A stretch of DNA of 64,000 bases from an uncultured Ruminococcus sp. (GTDB taxonomy: Bacteria > Bacillota > Clostridia > Oscillospirales > CAG-272), in contig CACZNC010000006.1 of the NCBI GenBank assembly GCA_902782445.1, forward strand, positions 1-64,000, given 5' to 3'. Position 1 is the first letter of the stretch; every line of letters begins with the position of its first letter. Positions 35,944 through 45,548 of this stretch are shown piece by piece. The translations under genes were made by a program, and so were the position numbers. The notes beneath the pieces are model-generated. The model was not told where the DNA came from. It did not search any database and saw only the letters and a program-made list of their open reading frames with translations.

Positions 35944-36882
35944 ATGGCGAAAGTCTTCATCGACGGCGCGGCGGGCACCACCGGCCTCGCGATCCGGGAA
36001 AGGCTGGCGGGACGGCGGGATCTCGATCTCATCACCCTGCCCGAGGAGTTTCGAAAGGATCCCGCGGCACGGGCGGAGGCTCTGAACCGGGCGGACGCCG
36101 CCATCCTCTGTCTCCCCGACGCGGCTGCCGTCGAGGCTGTGGGACTGATCGACCCGGCGAACACCCATACCGCGGTGATCGACACCTCCACGGCCCACCG
36201 GACTGCCGAAGGCTGGACCTACGGCTTCCCGGAGCTCGCGGGCCAGAGGGAGAAGATCCGGGCCTCGAAGCGCATCGCCAACCCCGGATGCCACGCCAGC
36301 GGATTCATCGCCCTCGCCGCCCCTCTGAGAGACGCTGGTGTCCTCCCGGCGGACGCGCGGCTGACCGTCACCTCCTTCACCGGCTATTCCGGCGGCGGGA
36401 AGAAGATGATCGCGGAGTACGAGGCGGCGGGACGGGATCCCCTCCTCGACGCGCCCCGGATGTACGGCCTCTCCCAGACCCACAAGCACCTGCCGGAGAT
36501 GAAGGCGGTGTGCCGGCTGGACCGGGAGCCGATCTTCTGCCCCATCGTCGCGCCGTTCTACGCCGGGATGGAGGTCATCCTCCCCCTCTTCGCCGAAGAG
36601 ATCGGAACGGACGCGGAAGGGATCGCCGAGATCTACCGCTCGTATTACGGAGAGGGCGGAGCCGTGCGGTTTTCGGGATCGGCGGGCGAAAAAGAGGGGG
36701 GCTTCCTCTCGGCCGGAGCCTTCGCCGGACGGGACTCGATGGAGATCACCGTCGCGGGGAACGGCGAAAGGATCCTCCTCACCGCCCGTTTCGACAACCT
36801 CGGCAAGGGGGCGTCGGGGGCGGCGGTCCAGAATATGAATCTGCTCCTCGGATTTGAGGAATACGCCGGACTGAATCTCTGA
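35944..36882 (+). CDS. argC: N-acetyl-gamma-glutamyl-phosphate reductase
   Basis: Second reductive step of arginine synthesis. 312 residues, the shorter type-2 ArgC. NADPH-binding GAAGTTGLAIRERL is at the N-terminus and the catalytic cysteine is C116 in NPGCHASGF. GGGAGGGAG precedes the start. First gene of argCJBD. Confidence 0.95.
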   Translation: MAKVFIDGAAGTTGLAIRERLAGRRDLDLITLPEEFRKDPAARAEALNRADAAILCLPDAAAVEAVGLIDPANTHTAVIDTSTAHRTAEGWTYGFPELAGQREKIRASKRIANPGCHASGFIALAAPLRDAGVLPADARLTVTSFTGYSGGGKKMIAEYEAAGRDPLLDAPRMYGLSQTHKHLPEMKAVCRLDREPIFCPIVAPFYAGMEVILPLFAEEIGTDAEGIAEIYRSYYGEGGAVRFSGSAGEKEGGFLSAGAFAGRDSMEITVAGNGERILLTARFDNLGKGASGAAVQNMNLLLGFEEYAGLNL

Positions 36883-36901
36883 GCCGGCAGGGAAGGAGTT
36901 T

Positions 36902-38128
36902 ATGACAATGGAAATAAAGAAAATTACGGGCGGCGTCTGCGCGGCGAAGGGATTTACGGCGTCGGGGGTCCACTGCGGAATCCGCAGGAACCGGACGAAA
37001 CGGGACCTCTCCCTCATCCTCAGCGAAAAACCGGCGTCCGCCGCGGCGGTGTATACCTCCAATCTGGTGAAAGGCGCGCCCCTCGCCGTCACGAAGGCCC
37101 ATATCGCCGACGGGTACGCCCGGGCCGTGATCTGCAACAGCGGCAACGCCAATACCTGCAACGCCGACGGAGTCGAGGTCGCCGAGAAGACCTGCGAACT
37201 GCTGGCGAAGGAACTGGGGATCGGACCGGAGGACGTCGTCGTGGCCTCCACCGGCGTGATCGGACAGCCCCTCGATATCGCCCCCATCGCCGCCGGGATC
37301 CCGGAGCTGGTGAAAGCGCTCAGCCCCGACGGATGCGACGACGCCGCGGAGGGCATCATGACCACGGACACCGTCAAAAAGGAAGTCGCCGTGGAATTCG
37401 AGCTCGGCGGGAAGATCTGCCGGATGGGCGGGATCGCGAAGGGCAGCGGCATGATCCACCCGAACCTCGCCACCATGCTGGTCTTCATCACCACCGACGC
37501 CGCCGTGGCTCCCGCCATGCTCGACAAAGCTCTAAAAGCGGATGTGAAGGACTCCTTCAACATGGTCAGCGTGGACGGCGACACCTCCACCAACGACATG
37601 GTCACGGTCCTCGCGAACGGCGCGGCGGGCAACGAGACCGTCGACGGGGAAGGGGAGGACTTCGATACCTTCCGGGCCGCCCTCGCCGAGGTCACGAAAA
37701 CCCTCTGCCGCATGATCGCCGGGGACGGGGAAGGCGCGACGAAGCTCCTCGAATGCCGCGTCACCGGAGCGAAGGACGTCAAGAACGCCAAGATCGCCGC
37801 GAAGGGGGTCATCACGTCGTCCCTCCTCAAAGCCGCCATGTTCGGCGCGGACGCCAACTGGGGCCGTGTGCTCTGCGCCATCGGATACAGCGGCGCGGAC
37901 GCGGATCCCGAAAAGATCGGAGTCTCCTTCGCGAGCAGGGCCGGGAGCATCCGGGTCTGCGAAAACGGCGCGGGGGTGGAGTTCTCCGAAGAGCTGGCGA
38001 AGAAGATCCTCTCGGAGGACGAGATCCTCATTCAGGTCTCGCTCGGAGACGGAGAGGGAGAGGCCGCCGCGTGGGGATGCGATCTCACCTATGACTACGT
38101 CAAGATCAACGGGGATTACAGGACCTGA
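36902..38128 (+). CDS. argJ: Bifunctional ornithine acetyltransferase/N-acetylglutamate synthase
   Basis: Transfers acetyl from acetylornithine to glutamate (and can use acetyl-CoA). The precursor of 408 residues self-cleaves before Thr191 in PNLATMLVF. KGSGMIHPN and the GDGEGATK region are also conserved. GGAAGGAG precedes the start. No argA is needed if this enzyme recycles acetyl groups. Confidence 0.96.
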   Translation: MTMEIKKITGGVCAAKGFTASGVHCGIRRNRTKRDLSLILSEKPASAAAVYTSNLVKGAPLAVTKAHIADGYARAVICNSGNANTCNADGVEVAEKTCELLAKELGIGPEDVVVASTGVIGQPLDIAPIAAGIPELVKALSPDGCDDAAEGIMTTDTVKKEVAVEFELGGKICRMGGIAKGSGMIHPNLATMLVFITTDAAVAPAMLDKALKADVKDSFNMVSVDGDTSTNDMVTVLANGAAGNETVDGEGEDFDTFRAALAEVTKTLCRMIAGDGEGATKLLECRVTGAKDVKNAKIAAKGVITSSLLKAAMFGADANWGRVLCAIGYSGADADPEKIGVSFASRAGSIRVCENGAGVEFSEELAKKILSEDEILIQVSLGDGEGEAAAWGCDLTYDYVKINGDYRT

Positions 38129-38184
38129 TCATCATCCGAACCGACAGAGAGAACCGCATACAGGCAGAAAGGACGTCCATTAAC

Positions 38185-39051
38185 ATGAATCCGATTTCCG
38201 GGGTCGAGCGCGCTCAGGTGCTGACGGAGGCGCTCCCCTATATCCGGCAGTATAACGGCAAGACCGTCGTCGTCAAATACGGCGGGAACGCCATGGTGAA
38301 CGCGAGGCTGAAGCAGCAGGTCATGGAGGATATCGTCCTGCTCTGGCTGATCGGCGTCAAGGTCGTGCTGGTCCACGGGGGAGGCCCCGAGATCAGCGAA
38401 CTCATGGAAAAGCTCGGCAAGAAGCCTGAATTCGTCGACGGCCTCCGCGTCACGGACCGGGAGACCGCGGATATCGCCCAGATGGTGCTCGCCGGAAAGG
38501 TCGGGAAGACCCTCGTCAACCTGCTCCAGATGAACGGCGGCCGGGCGGTGGGGATCTCCGGCATGGACGGGCGGCTCATCGAAGCGAAGGTCAAGGATCC
38601 GCGGCTCGGCTACGTCGGCGAGATCACCGAAGTCAACACCGACCCGGTGCGGGATCTCTTGGACAAAGGCTATATCCCCGTCGTCTCCACCCTCGGATGC
38701 GACGCGGAAGGGAATACCTACAACATCAACGGCGACACAGCGGCGGCAAGGATCGCGGGAGCTCTCGGCGCGGAACGCATGATCCTCATGACGGACACCC
38801 CGGGGATCCTGCGGGACAAGGACGATCCCGCGACCCTCATCCCCGAGGTCACGGTGGAGGAGGCGGCGAATCTGCGCGCTGAGGGCATCGTGTCCGGCGG
38901 CATGATCCCGAAGGTCGAGTGCTGCGTCGAAGCCATCCGGCGGGGCGTGAACAAGGTCATCATCATGGACGGCAGAGTCCCCCACGCCATCCTCACGGAG
39001 CTCCTCACCGACGAAGGCGCGGGCACGATGGTCACGGGAGGCGCGGAATGA
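38185..39051 (+). CDS. argB: Acetylglutamate kinase
   Basis: Phosphorylates N-acetylglutamate. 288 residues; KYGGNAMVN at about 31-39, HGGGPEIS at about 66-73, and the C-terminal ADGR-type segment IIMDGRVPHAILTELLT. The N-terminal helix (VERAQVLTEALPYIRQYNG) is the type found in arginine-sensitive hexameric kinases. Overlaps the argD frame by 4 bp. Confidence 0.96.
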   Translation: MNPISGVERAQVLTEALPYIRQYNGKTVVVKYGGNAMVNARLKQQVMEDIVLLWLIGVKVVLVHGGGPEISELMEKLGKKPEFVDGLRVTDRETADIAQMVLAGKVGKTLVNLLQMNGGRAVGISGMDGRLIEAKVKDPRLGYVGEITEVNTDPVRDLLDKGYIPVVSTLGCDAEGNTYNINGDTAAARIAGALGAERMILMTDTPGILRDKDDPATLIPEVTVEEAANLRAEGIVSGGMIPKVECCVEAIRRGVNKVIIMDGRVPHAILTELLTDEGAGTMVTGGAE

Positions 39052-39077
39052 ACAATCTGACGAACGGAGACTGTAAA

Positions 39078-40244
39078 ATGAGCATCCGGGAACTGGACCG
39101 GCAGTATGTCGCGGGGACCTACAAACGCTTCCCCGTGGAGATCGTCGAGGGAAAGGGCTCCCTCGTGAAGGCAGCAGACGGCCGGGAGTACATCGACATG
39201 GGATCCGGCATCGCGGTCACCTCCTTCGGGATCGCGGACCCCGTCTGGGCAAAGGCGGTGGCGGATCAGGCCGCGAAGGTGCAGCACACCTCCAATCTCT
39301 ATTACACCGAGCCCTGCGCGAAGCTGGCCGAACAGCTCTGCCTGAGGACCGGCATGAAGAAGGTCTTCTTCGGCAACTCCGGCGCGGAGGCCAACGAATG
39401 CGCGATCAAGGTCGCCCGTAAATACGCCGCGGAGAAGAAGGGACCGGAGTTTTCCACTATCGTGACCCTCAGAAACAGCTTCCACGGCCGCACCCTCACC
39501 ACCCTCGCCGCCACGGGACAGGACCACTACCACGAGCTCTTCGGCCCCCTGACCCCCGGATTCGTCCACGTCACCGCCGGGGATCTCGACGAGCTGAAAG
39601 AGGTCTGCGAACGCGAAAAGGTCGCCGGAGTCCTCGTCGAATGCGTGCAGGGCGAGGGCGGCGTCGTTCCGCTGGACGGGGATTACGTCAAAGGCGCCGC
39701 GGAGTACCTGAACGAAAACGACATCCTCTTCATGGTAGACGAGGTCCAGACCGGCAACGGCCGCACCGGACAGCTTTACGCCTATATGAACTTCGGCGTC
39801 ATGCCCGACGTGGTCTCCACCGCGAAGGGACTGGCGGGCGGACTTCCCCTCGGCGCCTGCCTGATCGGGGAAAAGGCGGAAAACGTGCTGGGCTTCGGCG
39901 ACCACGGATCCACCTTCGGCGGCAATCCCGTCTGCTGCGCCGCGGCCCTGAGCATCCTCGACCGCATCGACGACAATCTCCTCTCCGAAGTCCGCCGCAA
40001 GAGCAAATACCTCTTCGACACCATCGGCGGAGGGGAGGGCATCGAATCCGTCTCCGGCATGGGCCTGATGATCGGGATCAAGACCGCAAAGCCCGCGTCC
40101 GAAGTCGTCGCGAAGTGCATGGAGCGGGGCGTCCTCTGCCTCACCGCCAAGGACCGCGTCCGCCTGCTCCCCGCCCTGAATATCCCCGACGCGCTTCTCG
40201 AAAAGGCCGCCGCAGTCATCCTCGAGGCCGCAAAAGAAGACTGA
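39078..40244 (+). CDS. argD: Acetylornithine aminotransferase
   Basis: PLP-dependent class III aminotransferase of arginine synthesis. The start at 39078 (MSIRELDRQYV) is favoured by family length; an in-frame ATG at 39048 overlaps the argB stop and would add ten residues, so coupling is also possible. PLP lysine is K250 in STAKGLAGG; other motifs are GNSGAEANE and the DEVQTG aspartate. 388 residues. Last gene of the arg operon; argF and argGH are not here. Confidence 0.95.
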   Translation: MSIRELDRQYVAGTYKRFPVEIVEGKGSLVKAADGREYIDMGSGIAVTSFGIADPVWAKAVADQAAKVQHTSNLYYTEPCAKLAEQLCLRTGMKKVFFGNSGAEANECAIKVARKYAAEKKGPEFSTIVTLRNSFHGRTLTTLAATGQDHYHELFGPLTPGFVHVTAGDLDELKEVCEREKVAGVLVECVQGEGGVVPLDGDYVKGAAEYLNENDILFMVDEVQTGNGRTGQLYAYMNFGVMPDVVSTAKGLAGGLPLGACLIGEKAENVLGFGDHGSTFGGNPVCCAAALSILDRIDDNLLSEVRRKSKYLFDTIGGGEGIESVSGMGLMIGIKTAKPASEVVAKCMERGVLCLTAKDRVRLLPALNIPDALLEKAAAVILEAAKED

Positions 40245-40386
40245 CGGGGGCTCTTCTCCTGCCGACAAACGCCCCCCGACTCCTGATTCCTCCTTGCCGC
40301 ACCTCGTTCTGCCTGCTTCTGACCGCCAGCCGCTGACAACTTCCCCTCCCCTGTATTTTTCTCCATACTTTATTTTCCCCCCGCCC

Positions 40387-40450
40387 TTGACTTCACCCCG
40401 CAAAACTGCTATACTGTACAAAGAACAGCGCGGTTTTTGCGGGGTGTTTT
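40387..40450 (+). promoter_or_regulatory. Promoter and operator-like palindrome of the alpha/beta hydrolase gene
   Basis: TTGACT (40387-40392) and TATACT (40410-40415) are 17 bp apart. CCCCGCAAAAC in the spacer and GTTTTTGCGGGG before the start codon form a long imperfect inverted repeat that spans the start point. Because its left arm is upstream of the transcript start it is more likely an operator than an RNA hairpin. Confidence 0.65.
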
Positions 40451-41206
40451 ATGGAAGGTGCGGTTTCAAGATTTTACGATTACGAACGGCTCGATTTCCG
40501 TTTCGAGGACCGGGACGCGCTGATCGTGTTCCCGAAGGGGAAGGACGGGGCGAAAAACGGCCGGTGGATGGTCAAGACCGAGTATTTCGGGGCCTTCCCG
40601 AATCTCGAGCTCGAACTGCTCTCCCGCGGGTGGTGCCTCGCGTATCTCCGCAATGTCAACCGCTGGGGCACGGACGCGGATTCCGACGCAAAAGCCCGGT
40701 TCTGCCCCTTCGTCTCCCGGGAATTCGGACTCGAAAACCGCTTTGCCTGCGTCGGCATGAGCTGCGGCGGGCTCTGCGCGATCAATTTCGCCGCGAAATA
40801 CCCGGATCTCGTCTCCGTCCTCTACCTCGACGCGCCGGTCGTCAACCTGCTCTCCTGCCCGATGGGATTCGGGGTCGGGGAGCCGCTGGGCGAGGGAGAC
40901 GCGGGCTGGCGGGAGATCCGGGACGCCATCGGATTCCGGGACATTTCGGAACTGCTCGTCTGGCGGGGGCATCCCCTCGATAAGCTCGGGATCCTCGCCG
41001 AACACCGGATCCCGGTCGCCCTCGTCTACGGGGATTCCGACGTCACGGTCCCCTACCGGGAGAACGGGATCGCCCTTGAACGCCTCTACCGGGAGCGCGG
41101 CCTGCCCCTCCTCTGCGCCGGAAAACCCGGATGCGGCCACCATCCCCACGGCCTCGAAAACCCGAAGCCCCTCGCGGACTTCATCGAAGCCTGGACGGGA
41201 GAGTAG
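40451..41206 (+). CDS. Alpha/beta hydrolase
   Basis: 251 residues with an alpha/beta-hydrolase triad: nucleophile S104 in GMSCGG, an acid in YGDSDVTVP (D195 or D197), and histidine in GCGHHPHG (229-233). There is no signal peptide. The second strand (GRWMVKTEYFGAFP) suggests a small, soluble esterase or peptidase-like enzyme; substrate unknown. A weaker 7-mer tract starts right at its end. Confidence 0.78.
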   Translation: MEGAVSRFYDYERLDFRFEDRDALIVFPKGKDGAKNGRWMVKTEYFGAFPNLELELLSRGWCLAYLRNVNRWGTDADSDAKARFCPFVSREFGLENRFACVGMSCGGLCAINFAAKYPDLVSVLYLDAPVVNLLSCPMGFGVGEPLGEGDAGWREIRDAIGFRDISELLVWRGHPLDKLGILAEHRIPVALVYGDSDVTVPYRENGIALERLYRERGLPLLCAGKPGCGHHPHGLENPKPLADFIEAWTGE

Positions 41207-41282
41207 TTGTTAGTCGTAAGTGGCTAGTGGCTAGTAGAGGACGAGTTAGGAGTGAGGAGTTAGGAGTGAATGAGGAATTAGG
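41206..41282 (+). repeat. Stop-rich 7-mer tract
   Basis: TTAGTCGTAAGTGGCTAGTG, GGCTAGTAGAGGACGAG and repeats of GAGTTAGGAGTGAGG. Orientation is that of left-edge tracts. It is followed directly by a parS-like site and part of an island repeat. Confidence 0.5.
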
Positions 41283-41288
41283 GTTCCT

Positions 41289-41304
41289 TGTTTCACGTGA
41301 AACT
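41289..41304. promoter_or_regulatory. parS-like site, 1 mismatch
   Basis: TGTTTCACGTGAAACT differs from the parS consensus only at the last base. It is the second-best match in the window and likely functional if the cell has ParB. Confidence 0.7.
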
Positions 41305-41394
41305 TCCGAACTATTTCCCAAAACTCTATGTTTCGCCCAAACAGATTTTTGATCGCTCGGTTCTGTCTGCACGTCTGTCTGAATCTGAGCATGT

Positions 41395-41530
41395 GCGCGA
41401 GGACAGAAAAACAGTTTTAGGATCCCGTCTGCGCGTCCCTGTGCCCAATGCGCGCCTGAATCTCTGCCGAAGGCCGCAGACTTGTCTGCGCATGTTTCAG
41501 CTGCACGAACAAAGACCGCGCGAGGACCGT
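41395..41530 (-). repeat. Island repeat, copy 6 (reverse, truncated)
   Basis: Contains the GCGCATT/TCAGGCG block, the hairpin GCAGAC-aa-GTCTGC and ACAAAGACCGCGCG, then stops matching. The head half found in copies 1-5 is missing. Confidence 0.7.
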
Positions 41531-41595
41531 GGGATGCAGATTCGAATTTCGATTCCGAGACGAGCTGTAAGTTTATGCCATACGGCCAAGGACCC

Positions 41596-41742
41596 GCAGG
41601 GGGGACTTCGGCCTGAGATGTTCCCCCTGCCGCCCGTCCCGCGCAGGGACATAAAATCTGAAACGCGGAGCGTTTCATTCCTTATTTCCCTTCGAGAAGG
41701 GATGAACAAATCCTTCTCCGCCGACGGACAGGGATGTCCGTC
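41596..41742 (+). repeat. Chain of five hairpins of a different type
   Basis: Five successive stems: GCAGGGGGGAC/GTTCCCCCTGC (41596-41630), GTCCC/GGGAC (41636-41650), TGAAACGC/GCGTTTCA (41659-41677), TCCCTT/AAGGGA (41687-41702) and GACGGACA/TGTCCGTC (41723-41742). It is built like the hairpin-array repeats but with other sequences. The short frames here look non-coding. Confidence 0.65.
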
Positions 41743-41767
41743 ACGGCTGATTTCGAAAGGCGGAGTC

Positions 41768-41799
41768 TTTCAAACCTCATAGTGCGGGCACTATACAAT
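41768..41799 (+). promoter_or_regulatory. Promoter and palindrome before the Gfo/Idh gene
   Basis: TTTCAA (41768-41773), 18 bp, TATACA (41792-41797). The palindrome ATAGTGC-gg-GCACTAT (41779-41794) occupies the spacer and touches the -10, a natural repressor site. The repressor is unknown. Confidence 0.5.
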
Positions 41800-41827
41800 A
41801 TCTATACATTTTCCGGAGGAAAAAACT

Positions 41828-42814
41828 ATGGTCAGAGTCGCAATGTTATCGAAGTGGCACGTCCATGCGGGCGGATATGCGGGCATGGTCAAGGGCAGCG
41901 GCAAGGCGGAGATCGCCGCGGTCTGGGACGACGACAAGGCGCGGGGCGAGGCGTGGGCCAAAGAGCTCGGCGCGGAGTTCATCCCGGATCTCGACGCTCT
42001 TCTCGCCCGGAAGGACATCGACGCCGTGGTCTGCGACGCCCCGACGACCGCTCACCGCGACATCCTCGTCAAAGCCGCGAAGGCCGGGAAACACATCTTC
42101 ACCGAAAAAGCCCTCGCGCCCACCGTGGCCGAATGCCTCGACGTCAAGAAGGCCGTGGAGGAATCCGGCGTCACCTTCGTCATCAGCTATCCCCAGAGAG
42201 GCCGTCCCTGCGTGCTCTTCGCCAAGAAGATGATCGCGGAAGGCGCGTTCGGCAAGATCACCCTCGTGCGGACCCGCGACGCGCACAACGGCGTTTCCGG
42301 CAACTGGCTCCCGGACTACTGGTTCGACAAGGGCGCGGCGGCCGGCGGAGCCATGATGGACCTCGGATGCCATCCGATGTACCTCCTCGCCTACTTCCTC
42401 GGCAAGCCGAAGAGAGTCACCGGCATGTTCACCGCGCCTTACGGCAAGCCCGTCGACGAAAACGCGGTCGCCATCGCGGAATTTGCGGACGGCGCTCTCG
42501 GCGTCGCGGAAACCGGATTCATCTCCTCCGGTTCTCCCCAGACCCTCGAGATCTACGGCACGGAGGGATCCCTCATTGCCCACGGCGAGGACGTGACCTT
42601 CCAGAGCGCGAAGTATTCCGCCATCCACCGCGGTGCCTTCAAGCCGAATCTGCCCGAGGGCAAGCCCGCGCCGCTCTATCAGTTCCTCGACGCCGTGGCG
42701 AACGGGACCGGATCCCCGGAAGGACTCGGGATCGACGACGCCATCGCCCTCACCGAACTGCTCGAGAACGCCTATAAGGGCGACGAGAACAACGCCATCG
42801 AAGTGATCGGCTGA
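41828..42814 (+). CDS. Gfo/Idh/MocA family oxidoreductase
   Basis: 328 residues. NAD(P)-binding Rossmann domain at the N-terminus, then the catalytic EKALAPTVAE (EKP-like motif with Ala in place of Pro) near residues 96-105, and the C-terminal beta-sheet domain with GGAMMDLGCHPMY carrying the usual DxGxH. The substrate is probably a sugar or inositol derivative. The N-terminal glycine motif is not the usual GxGxxG but SKWHVHAGGYAG, a subgroup feature. GGAGG precedes the start. Confidence 0.88.
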   Translation: MVRVAMLSKWHVHAGGYAGMVKGSGKAEIAAVWDDDKARGEAWAKELGAEFIPDLDALLARKDIDAVVCDAPTTAHRDILVKAAKAGKHIFTEKALAPTVAECLDVKKAVEESGVTFVISYPQRGRPCVLFAKKMIAEGAFGKITLVRTRDAHNGVSGNWLPDYWFDKGAAAGGAMMDLGCHPMYLLAYFLGKPKRVTGMFTAPYGKPVDENAVAIAEFADGALGVAETGFISSGSPQTLEIYGTEGSLIAHGEDVTFQSAKYSAIHRGAFKPNLPEGKPAPLYQFLDAVANGTGSPEGLGIDDAIALTELLENAYKGDENNAIEVIG

Positions 42815-42955
42815 GATTGACCCGCGGAGAACGGGACATCCCCGCTGTCCGAACGGTTTTTCCAGACAAAGCTCCGCCCGGGGGGGACAGGAGGTGCGAT
42901 TGCATGTCCCTGTTTCCCCCTCGCTTTTTCCCATCGGAGGGATAAGGAGACAAAG

Positions 42956-44251
42956 ATGAAATGCCCGAACTGCGGCAGATCGGTCCGAAAGGGGGCGGCG
43001 GTCTGTCCGAAATGCCAAACCCCGCTGCATTCCCCCGATCCGAAGAAGAACGCCGTGCCGGACGCCGACGCCATCATCCGCGAAGAGGCCCTCAAACTCC
43101 TCGAAGCCCAGAGAGCGGAGGACGAGGGCAGGACCGCGTGGATCGGGGAAGCCGCCCGCCGGACCCGGAATCCGAACCCCGGCGTGAATTCCCGCCCGGC
43201 AGCGCCCGCTCCCGACGCTCCCCCCGTTTACGACGCGCGGACACGCCGGACCGCACAGCCTCCCCGGAATTCCAGACCCTCCCGCCCGAACGACGAACCG
43301 CGCCGACGGGAGAGTTCCCTTTCCCGCGCCTACGGGGACGGCGGAGGTCCGAAGCGGAACGGCAGGGGGGACGGCTGGCAGACCGGTCGGGGAGCGGCGT
43401 ACTATGCCCCGCTGTCCCGTCCCGCCGCGGTTTCGGTGGTGCGGGATCCTCTCAGAGAGACGGGCCGGTCCGGGCTGTTTCTGATCGCCGCTCTGGTCTT
43501 CGCTCTGGCCGCCGCCGCAAGGATCCTGTGGCCGGACGCGATCCTCTCGGGAACGGTGAACGCCCTCGGAACGGTCCAGAGATTCGCATCGGCCCTCGGA
43601 GCCGGCGGATCGAAGATCTACGCGGAGCTCGGGAGCCTTCTGACTCTGATCACCGGGATCGGGGATCTCACCTCCGTCCTCTCGGGGCTCGGGCTGAACC
43701 TGACCGGCGTGAAGATCGCCTATTACGCCGGGGTTTTCCTCGCCGTCCTGCCGGATCTCATTGCTTTTGCCGGGCTGCTCGCTGCCTATGCCCGATCCCG
43801 GAAGGGCCTCGGAAAGAGCGGGGGACGGGCCACCGGAAACGTCCGCGGATGCCTCACCGTGATCCAGACCGCCGAGATCCTCGGATTCCTCTTCCTGACC
43901 GTCTCCGCGCTGGCCTTCGGTTTCACCTGCCTCGCCGAGGGACTGAGGAACGGAGCCGCCCGGATGCAGAGAGCCGGATTCGCCGCCTTCCTCGCCTGCT
44001 TCGTTCTGATCGCCCTGGCCCTGCTGCGCTGCGTGCTGACCTTCCGGGCCATGTCGGCGGCCAAACGCGACGTCTACGGCGTCCTCGGGAAGAAGATCCC
44101 CGGATTCACCGTGTTCTTCCTCATCGCCGAGGGCGTGATCTGCCTCTTCTCGGCCGTCTTTGCCCCCGCCGCCGCGCCCGCTGGACTGTCGACGATCCTT
44201 TTCGCCGCCGTCCTGATCCGCTACCGCCGCAAAGCCACCGCGGAAGTCTGA
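42956..44251 (+). CDS. Zinc-ribbon membrane protein, unknown function
   Basis: 431 residues. N-terminal zinc ribbon (CPNCG at 3-7 and CPKCQ at about 22-26), a long Pro/Arg-rich disordered linker to about residue 165, and then five or more membrane helices in the C-terminal half (for example LFLIAALVFALAAAARIL, FFLIAEGVICLFSAVFA). This architecture is common for uncharacterised clostridial membrane proteins. No enzyme motif is seen. The next gene is an M48-type protease 55 bp downstream. Confidence 0.78.
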   Translation: MKCPNCGRSVRKGAAVCPKCQTPLHSPDPKKNAVPDADAIIREEALKLLEAQRAEDEGRTAWIGEAARRTRNPNPGVNSRPAAPAPDAPPVYDARTRRTAQPPRNSRPSRPNDEPRRRESSLSRAYGDGGGPKRNGRGDGWQTGRGAAYYAPLSRPAAVSVVRDPLRETGRSGLFLIAALVFALAAAARILWPDAILSGTVNALGTVQRFASALGAGGSKIYAELGSLLTLITGIGDLTSVLSGLGLNLTGVKIAYYAGVFLAVLPDLIAFAGLLAAYARSRKGLGKSGGRATGNVRGCLTVIQTAEILGFLFLTVSALAFGFTCLAEGLRNGAARMQRAGFAAFLACFVLIALALLRCVLTFRAMSAAKRDVYGVLGKKIPGFTVFFLIAEGVICLFSAVFAPAAAPAGLSTILFAAVLIRYRRKATAEV

Positions 44252-44306
44252 TTTTCGCGCGTCCCCGTTTTCCCGGCCATCAATTCCTCCCCGGAGATTT
44301 TTCACC

Positions 44307-45548
44307 ATGAACTGCCGTACCCTGTTTCTCATCCTCATCGCGCTGGATCTCGCCTACGACGTGATTCTGCGGATCCTCGCGGCCTCGAGAAGGGGACTCC
44401 CCCTGCCGGAAGCCGTGCGCGATCTCTACGACGCGGACGACTATGCCCGCTGGCTCGACTATTCCGCCGAGAAAAGACGCCTCGGGCTCATCGAAAAGGT
44501 CTTTGACGCCCTGATCCTCACCGCCCTGTTCGCGACGAATGTCTTCGCGGCGGTCCGGGACCGTCTGCCGGGCGGGGAGGGAGCGAAGGACATGCTTCTG
44601 ATCCTTTTGTTCGTCACCTTCACCTCCGTCCTCAGCCTGCCCTTCGACTGGATCCGGGAAATGCGGATCGAGGCGAAATACGGGTTCAGCCGGACCTCGA
44701 AGGGGATCTTCGTCCGCGACGAGATCACCGGTTTTCTCGTGAACGCCGGGCTCACCTGCCTCCTCTGCCTCTTCCTCTCGAAGGTCTGGGAACGCTTCGG
44801 GGCCCGGGGATTTTTCGTCCTCTTCGCCGGGCTTTCGGTCTTCGTCGTCGTCTTTTCCATGCTCTCCACCTTCTTCATGCGGCTCTACAACAAATTCACG
44901 CCGCTGGAGGAGGGGACGCTCAGGGAGACCCTCACCGAACTCTTCTCCCGGGCGGGATACCGGCTCGAGAACATCTACGTGATGGACGCCTCCCGCCGCA
45001 CCACCAAGGTCAACGCCTTCTGCTCCGGCCTCGGGAAATTCAAGAAGATCGTGCTCTACGACAACCTCGTGAACGGCTATTCCGAGGATGAGATCGCGGC
45101 GGTCTTCGCCCATGAACTCGGGCATTACAAACGGCGCGATACCATGAAAAACACGTTTTATACCGTTCTGCTCATGGCGGTCGTGACGGCGGCGGCCGCG
45201 TGGTTCGCCCTGAATCCCGGGATCTCGGCGGAGTACGGATTTTCCGCCATGAACCCGGCCTTCGGCGTGATCCTGCTGGAATCCGTCGTTCTGAACCCGA
45301 TCATCACGGTGCTGACGATCCCCCGGGCCGCGATGGCGAGACGGTACGAATACCGGGCGGACGGGGAAGCCGTGGAATCCGGGTACGGCGAGGCCCTCGT
45401 CTCCGCCCTGAAAAAGCTCTCCCGGGACAATTTCAGCGACCTCAATCCCCATCCCCTGATTGTCAGGCTGGAATACGACCATCCCACCACGGCGGACCGG
45501 ATCGTGGCCATCCGCAGGCGGGACGCGGAGAGGGAGAGGGACGCATGA
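44307..45548 (+). CDS. M48 family metalloprotease (Ste24/HtpX-like)
   Basis: 413 residues with several membrane helices, zinc motif HELGH at 269-273 and third ligand E348 in YEYRADGEA. The length and N-terminal helices match the CAAX-protease/Ste24 branch, which cleaves membrane or lipidated proteins. Possible job is membrane protein quality control. Overlaps the next gene by 4 bp. Confidence 0.9.
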   Translation: MNCRTLFLILIALDLAYDVILRILAASRRGLPLPEAVRDLYDADDYARWLDYSAEKRRLGLIEKVFDALILTALFATNVFAAVRDRLPGGEGAKDMLLILLFVTFTSVLSLPFDWIREMRIEAKYGFSRTSKGIFVRDEITGFLVNAGLTCLLCLFLSKVWERFGARGFFVLFAGLSVFVVVFSMLSTFFMRLYNKFTPLEEGTLRETLTELFSRAGYRLENIYVMDASRRTTKVNAFCSGLGKFKKIVLYDNLVNGYSEDEIAAVFAHELGHYKRRDTMKNTFYTVLLMAVVTAAAAWFALNPGISAEYGFSAMNPAFGVILLESVVLNPIITVLTIPRAAMARRYEYRADGEAVESGYGEALVSALKKLSRDNFSDLNPHPLIVRLEYDHPTTADRIVAIRRRDAERERDA

